DNA of 64,000 nucleotides. Origin: Edolisoma coerulescens (taxonomy: Eukaryota; Chordata; Aves; Passeriformes; Campephagidae). The stretch spans positions 111,130 to 175,129 of the forward strand of contig VWZW01000874.1 in assembly GCA_013397115.1 (NCBI GenBank), given 5' to 3'. Of this stretch, positions 60,301 to 64,000 are shown piece after piece (the first letter of the stretch is position 1; each line of letters opens with the position of its first letter). Under the pieces are notes generated by a model. That model was not told where the DNA came from, ran no database searches, and was given only the letters and a program-made list of their open reading frames with translations. The position numbers and the translations under genes are program-made.

Positions 60301-63300
60301 AGGGTCTGGCTCCATCTTCTCAGTAAACTTTCCCTTAAGTCTTCTTACTCCAAGAAGAACAACCCTCATGTTCTCCTCATTCACAAATTTCCTGTATTGT
60401 TTTGCATAACCATTCATGTGCTCCAATCCCATGACCATCTTGTTGACTTTTCCGCAGACTCAAGTTTTTTCAAGCTTTTCTTGTACTGGGTGACCCAAAC
60501 TTGCAGGACTGTAGATGTGGGCTGAGTGAAGAGGAGTAATTGCTTCCCTTGGTGGGTTGGTACCATTGATTTACTGTTTTGCTGTAGATACAACCCACTT
60601 GTCTTTGTTGGTGCCAGGGTGCAGTGCTGGCTCCTGGATAATCTGCTGGCCTCCAGGCTCTCCCGTGCTTGCCATCTGTGCTGCTGACCCCAGCCCATAT
60701 CATTCCAGTGAGTCCATCCCAGGCACAGTGCTTTGCACTTGTCCTTCAAGAGTTCCATGAACTTCCTCTTGTTTCACTCACCAGGTCCTTTCCCTCTGCA
60801 CTGCTCATGGTGGTGCCATCTGCAAACTTGGTGAGGGGGCTTTGTGTCTCACTCCTGAGGTCCCTGAGACAGCCATTAAAAGGGTAAGTCCCAGGGCAGA
60901 TTCCCGGGGTCTCCATGGCCTGCAGGTAGTTCTCTGGACTTGGGAATATCACGTTGAGGGATTTTAGGAGAAGAAAGTTGCTGGGATATTGCAGAGGCTG
61001 ATGAAGGACAAGAATCTTAAGGCATAAGGTGTCTCAGAGAATGGTCCATTGATTATAGATGAATTTCTGAAGAGTTAAAGGGATAAGAAAAGTCTATAAT
61101 GGTTGACTTTACTTAGAATAAAATTCTTTAAGATTAGAAAGACCTTTATTGTGAAAAAAAACCAAGATGGCAACAGTTCTTGTTATAAAAGGAGCGTGTG
61201 TGTTTTCAGGGAAGTTGGGTAGCTATAGTTACACTGAAATTCAAAGAACTGTAATAATTACATGTTCACAGCCTTACCTAGAATACAGCAGAATTTTCCA
61301 TCTCAAGCCTCTTTTCTGGATACTATTTAATTAAATGTCCCTTCTTACTTGCATTTTATCTTTCAGACCAGGGTTTTCTGATTGATGGCTTTGCTTACAC
61401 GTGTTTGCATAATAAAATGGTGTATGCTCAAATAGGCCTCGATATTGCTAGTCCGACTTGGAGGAATTGCTCCTTGCCTATAGGAATCGTCCTCCTGACT
61501 TCAAGGACTTCATTTGCCTGGGTGGCAGTTGCAGTGTTGGGATTTAATGTGTGTTTCTGCTTCCCATTACACGTTCAGCTTTCAGCAACCTGAGCGCAGC
61601 TCCAGCTCTATTACACAGGACAAATTTGGCACCAAGAAAGGTTTAATTTATTTTTTTCCCCATGATAAAGCAAAAATTAGTTAAAAAGCACATATACATC
61701 TTGCTGAAATCCTTAAGGTAACGTGTAAGATAGGGAGTCAGTGATTAAGTTAGTTTAAGAGGTAACGACTTCAAAGAATGCTTAAAATGAACACCAGCGA
61801 TAGCCGGAGTAGAGATCTGTGCTGGGGAGGCGCGGCCGGGGAGCGCAGTGGGGCTGGGGTCCAGCCAAAACGGGCAGGGGCAGCTCCCGGTGCAGCGGGA
61901 GCCGGGGGAAGGGAAGGGAAGGGACTGGACGGGGCAGGGGCCGGCGCCCCCTGGCGGCGCGCNNNNNNNNNNNNNNNNNNNNNNNNNNNNNNNNNNNNNN
62001 NNNNNNNNNNNNNNNNNNNNNNNNNNNNNNNNNNNNNNNNNNNNNNNNNNNNNNNNNNNNNNNNNNNNNNNNNNNNNNNNNNNNNNNNNNNNNNNNNNNN
62101 NNNNNNNNNNNNNNNNNNNNNNNNNNNNNNNNNNNNNNNNNNNNNNNNNNNNNNNNNNNNNNNNNNNNNNNNNNNNNNNNNNNNNNNNNNNNNNNNNNNN
62201 NNNNNNNNNNNNNNNNNNNNNNNNNNNNNNNNNNNNNNNNNNNNNNNNNNNNNNNNNNNNNNNNNNNNNNNNNNNNNNNNNNNNNNNNNNNNNNNNNNNN
62301 NNNNNNNNNNNNNNNNNNNNNNNNNNNNNNNNNNNNNNNNNNNNNNNNNNNNNNNNNNNNNNNNNNNNNNNNNNNNNNNNNNNNNNNNNNNNNNNNNNNN
62401 NNNNNNNNNNNNNNNNNNNNNNNNNNNNNNNNNNNNNNNNNNNNNNNNNNNNNNNNNNNNNNNNNNNNNNNNNNNNNNNNNNNNNNNNNNNNNNNNNNNN
62501 NNNNNNNNNNNNNNNNNNNNNNNNNNNNNNNNNNNNNNNNNNNNNNNNNNNNNNNNNNNNNNNNNNNNNNNNNNNNNNNNNNNNNNNNNNNNNNNNNNNN
62601 NNNNNNNNNNNCGGTGCCAGTCCCGGTGCCATCAGCGCCGGGCCCCGGGCACGCGGCCCCGCCGCTCACTTCTCCCACATCATCTTTTTAGACGTGGGAT
62701 GGTTTCTCGCTCTCGAGTTTAGCCAGGGAAAGGTAGGAACGCCTCCCAAAGCAAACACTCGCTCTCATGCGTCCGAGGTCGCGTTTGCTCGGGGACCCCT
62801 ACCCAGACGAGGATTCCTCTTGCAATTGGCTCTGCAGGAAGTGCTTCCCAAAACAGTCACTAATTTCCTGTGTTGTTTTGCATAACCGTTCATGTGTCCC
62901 AACCTAACCACTTTTAAAAGTCTTGTGCCCATACAATGGAAAACTGACTCAGTGTATTTATTCTTTTGTGGTGGGTCAACTCCAAGGGTCCGTACAAGAC
63001 GCCACTACCCGTTTTTTTCCTGTATAATATATATATGTATCTGTGTGTGCACACAGGGAGTTTTCTATCCAGAAAACTGCCCTGCTGGGACCACATAGGC
63101 CCTTGTAGGACTGTAGTTTAAATTAGTACATATATTCATATGCCTACAAATTTGTATCCAATACTTAGTAATTGTTTTGATGAATTTAGGAATCCTTAAA
63201 TGTTACCCATATTCTTCTGTAGCTTGGATGTTTTTGAAATATATAAATACATTAGACTGTAGATTGTTTGTTTTTCTTATAAACTCAGCATGAAGTATCA

Positions 63301-64000
63301 AGTGTCCAAATAACTATGAATATGTGTTGGGGGGACAACTGGTGTTTCTAAACAACTCTTTATAATATGACCTTATTTCTTTCCCTTCAATTAATAGGTT
63401 TTTTTCCCCTAAAGAATTTCTGTTATCAGTACTATGCCAATGGTGTAGGCTAAAGGATGCAACAGAATGCTTTGGGCTGCAGCCTCACCTGCTCGACACT
63501 GAAATTCATCTGCACTAATGTTTCTGAAAATAGAGGAATTGCTTTTTCTTGTGTAGAACAACTGAGAACTCAGATTGTCTCATACTCTGATATGCCTTGG
63601 TTTAATATGCTTGGCTAAACTTCAGCAAAGTTCTTAAATGCTTTCAAGTGTTAAAGAAATTCTCTGATTTCTCTTTCAAGCTTGTAAAGTAGAGTCACAC
63701 CCTTTCCAAGGGGTCATGAATGTGTCACCAAAGCCATGTAAATACACTGGCATGGATTTTTCTATTCAGGAAAACGAAGTTGTGACATAAAGTCCTTTAG
63801 AGCTTTGTGTTTTGGGTTGGGGTTTTTTTTTTCTGTGGGGGGTAAGCTAATTCTGTTTTGTTTTGTTTTTTGCTTTAGCTAGAAAACTAGGAATTACTGA
63901 TGTGCCAGCTGAGGTCGTTACTTTTATTTCCCATGCAACACAGAACAGATTAAGAACAGTGATAGAAAAAGTGACAGTGATAACCCAGCACCGAATGGAG
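1..64000 (+). CDS. TAF4B: TAF4B-like TFIID subunit gene, 11 coding exons, partial at both ends
   Basis: TAF4-family proteins are nuclear subunits of the general transcription factor TFIID. TAF4B is the paralogue enriched in gonads and B cells; it pairs with TAF12 through a histone fold and docks activators through the TAFH domain. Eleven exons join in phase to 556 uninterrupted codons (1,668 nt). TAF4B rather than TAF4 is favoured by DAKI and EEFT in TAFH, by NLNEE and IQSCKDEPFL in the histone-fold start, and by ITQHRM in the last exon, compared with human paralogues from memory. Some residues (QKNKL, PGGGSFR, SLPALRQ, DDDDINDVASMAGVN) look more like TAF4, so a TAF4 assignment is not excluded. 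The start codon is upstream of base 1 and the C-terminus is beyond base 64000. Introns range from 0.7 to 18.7 kb, in keeping with a macrochromosomal location. Confidence 0.88.
152..3743 (+). other. intron 1 (3.6 kb), phase 1
   Basis: It opens with GTAAGT and closes with ctcactag before exon 2. Apart from the CpG-rich first ~150 bases it is AT-rich, with short open frames on both strands that have no recognisable domain. I see no clear mobile element in it. Confidence 0.8.
3744..3916 (+). CDS. TAF4B: TAF4B exon 2, MVLVRT motif and Gln/Ala-rich tract
   Basis: The acceptor ctcactag|GG completes the split Gly codon. The exon then encodes MVLVRTDAGQLVMVPQQALA, a conserved TAF4-family block, followed by an imperfect Gln-Ala-Gln-Val tract (QAQMQAQVQTQGQG) built from degenerate CAG/CAGGCT units. 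It continues through a Ser/Pro stretch to FRLSAAQ and the donor CAG|GTATGT, phase 0. The tract is the low-complexity activator-interaction region of the family, and its imperfect units could vary in length between individuals. The open frame before 3744 is intron. Confidence 0.9.
4555..4580. repeat. homopolymer T run with one unresolved base
   Basis: Twenty-five T bases are followed by a single N at 4580. This is an unresolved homopolymer length in the assembly, and could be an old poly(A) tail on the opposite strand. No retrogene is recognisable next to it. Confidence 0.8.
8990..9062 (+). mobile_element. CR1-type 3' tail fragment
   Basis: It contains atggttggactcattgacc, then ttttccaacctaaatga and ends in attctgtgat. 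This is the standard CR1 3' end in plus orientation, where the tail is an octamer-like ATTCTRTG repeat. Only the last ~70 bp is recognisable. A CR1-tailed SINE would look the same. Confidence 0.75.
12467..13551 (-). mobile_element. GC-rich avian interspersed repeat, probably an ERV LTR (antisense)
   Basis: An abrupt GC-rich block lies in AT-rich intron. It starts TGTGGTAGTTGGCCCTGG and ends CCAGTACA, so both strands begin TG and end CA. Internally it carries repeated units around gagctgctccagc and ccttcaggagctgctc. I recognise the general sequence as a family common in bird introns. LTR identity is inference from the TG...CA ends, and a target duplication is not evident. Several overlapping open frames of 70-231 codons inside it have low-complexity Ser/Leu/Pro/Gly composition and look non-coding. 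Confidence 0.6.
17319..17450 (+). CDS. TAF4B: TAF4B exon 3
   Basis: The acceptor tttattag|CAA is followed by 44 codons starting QPASVATSSVRLGLPM and ending VLSHTT. The donor is ACG|GTCAGT and both ends are phase 0. The composition is Ala/Val/Thr/Pro-rich with high GC at third positions, like exons 1 and 2. The frame joins FRLSAAQ of exon 2 to VSVATTSA of exon 4 without a stop. No named domain is expected here; this is the low-complexity N-terminal half. Confidence 0.85.
17451..18172 (+). other. intron 3 (722 bp), phase 0
   Basis: It is bounded by GTCAGT and ttaatag. Much of its first half is a CR1 fragment (17511-17796), which begins only about 60 bp after the donor. Confidence 0.85.
17511..17796 (+). 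mobile_element. CR1 3' fragment inside intron 3
   Basis: Plus-strand CR1 3' end with ttccctgggagg, ctggcacagg, gcccagagcagctgtgg, ccctggaagtttccaagg, gagcagcctgggatagtgg, then cccattctatgattttatg at the tail. Degenerate frames give the CR1 protein C-terminus pattern (PEQLWLPQPWKF). It is truncated at its 5' end, as usual. Inserted in the same orientation as the host gene. Confidence 0.9.
18173..18400 (+). CDS. TAF4B: TAF4B exon 4 with GC donor
   Basis: The acceptor ttaatag|GTA is followed by 76 codons (VSVATTSAQNLFKTT...). They are rich in Ala, Gln, Pro and Thr and end SSPVPGTTVVSQ. The exon ends CAG|GCAAGT, a GC-AG intron donor with otherwise perfect consensus. No competing GT donor fits both phase and the start of exon 5. 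Phase is 0 at both ends. Confidence 0.87.
18401..19267 (+). other. intron 4 (867 bp), GC-AG type
   Basis: It begins GCAAGT and ends tggcttttgcag. It is a U2-type GC-AG intron on sequence grounds. No repeats or genes are recognised within it. Confidence 0.8.
19268..19390 (+). CDS. TAF4B: TAF4B exon 5, first half of the TAFH (NHR1) domain
   Basis: Forty-one codons read EMQENVKKCKNFLATLIKLA, then ...NVKALVQDLL, with acceptor tttgcag|GAA and donor TTG|GTAAAT. ENVKKCKNFL..LIKLA is the diagnostic first helix of TAFH, the four-helix domain of TAF4, TAF4B and ETO proteins that binds short hydrophobic motifs in activators. The SPSPE..RNVK wording resembles TAF4B more than TAF4. Phase is 0 at both ends. 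Confidence 0.95.
19391..21050 (+). other. intron 5 (1.66 kb), phase 0
   Basis: It is bounded by GTAAAT and a strong polypyrimidine acceptor, tttttttttctttaccctgaag. It contains a (GTT)n stretch near 20708. No gene or mobile element is recognised. Confidence 0.8.
21051..21140 (+). CDS. TAF4B: TAF4B exon 6, second half of TAFH
   Basis: Thirty codons read DAKIDPEEFTGRLQTELKSS followed by PQPYLVPFLK, with acceptor ccctgaag|GAT and donor AAG|GTAATG. The (D/G)xKI..E.FT..L..EL.SSPQP.LVPFLK block is invariant in the family. DAKI, EEFT and ELKSS are the TAF4B-type choices. Phase is 0 at both ends. Confidence 0.95.
21141..22936 (+). other. intron 6 (1.8 kb), phase 0
   Basis: It is bounded by GTAATG and ttctgtttttag. 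A moderately GC-rich stretch at about 21290-21500 (open frames of 88 and 114 codons) has no recognised domain. The rest is AT-rich and otherwise empty. Confidence 0.75.
22937..23194 (+). CDS. TAF4B: TAF4B exon 7, end of TAFH and start of Gln/Thr/Val linker
   Basis: Eighty-six codons begin KSLPALRQSLLNSQ, the last TAFH helix. They continue with a Gln/Ser/Thr/Val-rich linker (VLQGQPSQQSLQPTKLSQ, SSVVTTQTIGIRQPN) and end VVQSNQSSQL at donor CTG|GTAGGT. Phase is 0 at both ends. Reading on to a stop at 23210-23212 is intron. The linker has low complexity, so only its composition and frame support it. Confidence 0.9.
24442..24784. mobile_element. ancient hAT-type (Charlie/MER-like) DNA transposon remnant
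   Basis: The left end reads AGTGGTCCTCACATTTTTTG. The right end, inverted, reads CAGTGTTTCTCAAAAGGTGG. These are diverged inverted termini of the amniote hAT type CAGTGGTTCTCAAA. At 343 bp it is the size of a non-autonomous copy. An internal perfect 10-bp inverted repeat sits at 24551-24560 / 24572-24581. No clear 8-bp target duplication remains. Confidence 0.45.
25315..25456 (+). pseudogene. possible frame-broken TAF4B exon (or homopolymer sequencing error)
   Basis: It is preceded by the acceptor-like ttaaccag and followed by GTAATT. In phase 0 from exon 7 the frame reads ALNDPQSSSIQTKAASDIKS and then hits TAG after an A6 run. One frame over it reads NLSTAAINSGAKQTTQQQ and reaches the donor in phase 0. 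The 142-bp length would be 141 (47 codons) without one A of the A6 run. The composition matches the Gln/Thr/Ser linker encoded by the flanking exons. Exons 7 and 8 also join in phase without it, so it may be a degraded or optional exon. Coincidence is possible. Confidence 0.4.
27793..27920. repeat. 128-bp fold-back (concentric inverted repeat)
   Basis: Arms 27793-27822 and 27891-27920 pair at 27 of 30 positions, and the inner 20 bp of the arms are identical. At the same centre, GTGGC-ata-GCCAC (27849-27861) forms a second hairpin, and tgagta/tactca extends the outer arms inward. It could be a MITE relic or a structured RNA element in the pre-mRNA. No transposase relation is visible. Confidence 0.8.
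29463..29880 (-). mobile_element. CR1 fragment, antisense to the gene
   Basis: Plus-strand text matches reversed CR1: gcagcctcctgcttacaca, gagtgtcttcagg, cctcttggggcaacctgttc, cagagcttgcccaccctca, then ctaagatctcccc and gaaggctgga. It is diverged, with small indels. Confidence 0.8.
32557..32662 (+). CDS. TAF4B: TAF4B exon 8 with tandem NAGNAG acceptor
   Basis: The exon reads (Q)IIQSTSAQTVKRTPACQ, then TTQIRMPVVITQTIRPQ, and ends A|GTATGG-type at CAA G|GTATGG, phase 1. The acceptor is taatagcag|ATT: use of the first AG includes a Gln codon, and use of the second (exon from 32560) drops it. Both keep the frame. The Thr/Gln/Val-rich composition fits the family linker. The upstream polypyrimidine tract is cttttctttaa. 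Confidence 0.82.
32663..36759 (+). other. intron 8 (4.1 kb), phase 1
   Basis: It is bounded by GTATGG and ggtgtttttcag. It contains a perfect 10-bp hairpin at 34568-34591 and a cryptic-exon candidate at 36459-36539. No mobile element is confidently recognised. Confidence 0.75.
34568..34591. repeat. perfect 10-bp stem, 4-nt loop hairpin
   Basis: TTACTTCCAC-ACCA-GTGGAAGTAA is fully complementary. It is intronic, with no following T-run and no known family. Function is unknown. Confidence 0.85.
36760..36874 (+). CDS. TAF4B: TAF4B exon 9, linker and entry to the TAF4 domain
   Basis: The acceptor gtttttcag|GC completes Gly. The exon encodes TVGKAPTIQASKSPGGFGVQ, then VSANQKNKLNDPGGGSF and the first two bases of Arg, with donor AG|GTAAAA, phase 2. 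QKNKL..PGGGSFR is the strongly conserved lead-in to the C-terminal histone-fold domain and here resembles TAF4 more than mammalian TAF4B. Confidence 0.92.
39365..39620 (-). mobile_element. possible diverged CR1 fragment, antisense
   Basis: The phrases ataatttcagttggaaggtc and ctccaaggatggaggtgga resemble reversed CR1 3' sequence. The remainder is too diverged to be sure. Confidence 0.35.
39951..40473 (-). mobile_element. solo LTR of an endogenous retrovirus, antisense
   Basis: The plus strand begins TGTTGGCAGG and ends ACTAGTCAACA, giving TGTTG...CAACA inverted ends. On the minus strand a TATA box (CCCATATATAAA, 40195-40207) precedes an AATAAA signal (40124-40129) by about 70 bp, the usual U3-R-U5 order. 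The body is GC- and purine-rich, unlike the flanks. No gag, pol or env sequence adjoins it, so it is a solo LTR. No target duplication is evident, so the exact ends are inferred. Confidence 0.72.
42415..42720. repeat. 60-bp GC-rich minisatellite, five full units
   Basis: Units start at 42421, 42481, 42541, 42601 and 42661, with the consensus opening gtgtgcgggcagcgtgggca. The last two units are identical and the others differ at a few positions. Because 60 is a multiple of 3, several frames on both strands stay open as 20-residue repeats (open frames of 117-189 codons). These are artefacts of periodicity rather than a gene. Confidence 0.95.
43151..43577 (+). mobile_element. CR1 fragment with C-terminal RT-protein remnant
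   Basis: A clear plus-orientation CR1 3' end. At 43192-43386 it still reads FFSMEKRRLQGDPALTFQYL and then FTRACSDRTRGNGSKLK, the CR1 ORF2 C-terminal pattern. It ends in accattctatgatgtt. Truncated at its 5' end and not autonomous. Confidence 0.93.
44992..45161 (+). CDS. TAF4B: TAF4B exon 10, start of the C-terminal TAF4/histone-fold domain
   Basis: The acceptor tttatttgtag|A completes Arg. The exon reads DDDDINDVASMAGVNLNEES, then ARIMATSSDLVGTQIQSCKD and EPFLAAIPLHKRILETG, with donor G|GTGAGA, phase 1. DINDV.SMAGVNL.EE is the hallmark of TAF4-type proteins, opening the histone fold that pairs with TAF12. NLNEE and IQSCKDEPFL favour TAF4B. Confidence 0.97.
60029..60960 (-). mobile_element. 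long antisense CR1 fragment
   Basis: It starts with reversed CR1 tail, atcattgaatcactcaggtt. It continues with agggtctggctccatcttct and cagggtgcagtgctggctcc, then gccatctgcaaacttggtga. The minus strand of the distal part reads SPLTKFADGTTMSSAEG, a decayed form of the CR1 reverse-transcriptase LSKFADDTK region. Multiple stops and indels are present. Confidence 0.85.
60386..60426 (+). repeat. 41-bp direct repeat, copy A (inside CR1)
   Basis: It starts aatttcctgtattgttttgc and ends catgtgctccaa. It matches 62862-62902 at 37 of 41 positions, same orientation, and lies within the antisense CR1. Confidence 0.85.
61944..61959 (-). promoter_or_regulatory. CTCF-like motif
   Basis: The minus strand reads CGCCGCCAGGGGGCGC. 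It matches the CTCF core (CCASYAGRKGGCRC) at nearly every position. It abuts the gap at the GC-rich island. Binding is inference only. Confidence 0.5.
61963..62611. other. assembly gap, 649 N
   Basis: An unbroken run of N. Its GC-rich edges suggest sequence that was hard to read. The true length may differ. Confidence 1.
62862..62902 (+). repeat. 41-bp direct repeat, copy B (outside recognisable CR1)
   Basis: It starts aatttcctgtgttgttttgc and ends catgtgtcccaa. It matches 60386-60426 with four mismatches. Sequence on either side does not match the first copy and shows no CR1 features. Confidence 0.85.
63879..64000 (+). CDS. TAF4B: TAF4B exon 11 (3' partial), histone-fold continuation
   Basis: The acceptor ttttttgctttag|CT completes Ala. 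The exon reads RKLGITDVPAEVVTFISHAT, then QNRLRTVIEKVTVITQHRME to the last base of the window. ISHATQ.RL...IEK is conserved across the family, and the ITQHRM wording matches TAF4B. No donor is seen, so the exon may continue past 64000. The remaining histone-fold and C-terminal residues are outside. Confidence 0.95.

Larger units (their letters stand above)
61800..62760. promoter_or_regulatory. intronic GC/CpG-rich island interrupted by an assembly gap
   Basis: Both edges of the gap are strongly GC-rich with many CpGs (ggcgcggccggggagcgcag before; cgcggccccgccgctcactt after), against AT-rich flanks. The right edge includes a gtgcc-type near-repeat (cggtgccagtcccggtgcc). It could be an internal promoter, an insulator or a GC-rich repeat that defeated sequencing. 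Open frames listed across it run through Ns and mean nothing. Confidence 0.55.
45162..63878 (+). other. intron 10 (18.7 kb), phase 1
   Basis: It is bounded by GTGAGA and tttttgctttag. It contains a cryptic-exon candidate (50927-51026), a (GATRA)n stretch near 47126-47158, a slightly GC-rich patch at 55470-55680, an antisense CR1 (60029-60960) and a GC-rich island with an assembly gap (about 61800-62760). The rest, including 45.2-50.9 and 51-60 kb, is AT-rich with only short frames that resemble nothing I know. Confidence 0.75.

Noticed and set aside
61745..62885. Frames of 290-345 codons
   Set aside because: They run through 649 N and are artefacts of the gap.
1..64000. Search for CRISPR arrays, tRNA, rRNA, operons or phage-like modules
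   Set aside because: None seen; the window is a eukaryotic intron-exon landscape.

Overview
The window is one strand of a vertebrate, almost certainly avian, chromosome. It is AT-rich intronic DNA cut by short GC-rich islands. Several fragments of CR1 retroposon (the dominant avian LINE) are recognisable by their 3' tail and by C-terminal reverse-transcriptase-protein residues. There is also an avian-style solo LTR, a long GC-rich interspersed repeat and a 60-bp GC-rich minisatellite. No prokaryotic gene organisation, CRISPR array, rRNA or tRNA was seen.

The only gene I can support is a single plus-strand gene spanning the whole window and open at both ends. It encodes a TFIID subunit of the TAF4 family, most likely TAF4B. 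Eleven coding exons could be placed by hand: 1-151 (5' partial), 3744-3916, 17319-17450, 18173-18400, 19268-19390, 21051-21140, 22937-23194, 32557-32662, 36760-36874, 44992-45161 and 63879-64000 (3' partial). Their lengths sum to 1,668 nt, or 556 codons, with every splice phase agreeing and no stop. The N-terminal start codon lies upstream of base 1, and the rest of the histone-fold/TAF4 domain lies beyond base 64000. In order, the protein has a Pro/Ala/Gln-rich N-terminal activator-binding region, the TAFH (NHR1) domain (exons 5-7), a Gln/Thr/Val-rich linker (exons 7-9) and the start of the conserved C-terminal TAF4 histone-fold domain (exons 10-11).

Layout: 0-3.9 kb, CpG-rich exon 1, intron 1 and exon 2. 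3.9-17.3 kb, intron 2 with a GC-rich 1.1-kb repeat at 12.5-13.6 kb. 17.3-23.2 kb, a cluster of five exons. 23.2-32.6 kb, intron 7 with a possible frame-broken exon, a hAT-like element and a long fold-back. 32.6-45.2 kb, three exons separated by introns holding an LTR, a minisatellite and CR1 copies. 45.2-63.9 kb, an 18.7-kb intron with an internal GC-rich island interrupted by a 649-bp assembly gap. 63.9-64 kb, exon 11.

The most interesting leads are: (i) a Gln/Thr-rich segment at 25315-25456 that looks like a TAF4B exon broken by one extra A in an A6 run; (ii) a GC-AG intron immediately before the TAFH-coding exon; (iii) a 128-bp concentric palindrome at 27793-27920; and (iv) the intronic GC-rich island with a CTCF-like site and a nearby 41-bp duplicated segment. 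I found no convincing novel biological system. The window is best read as an ordinary large bird gene with unusual splice and repeat features.
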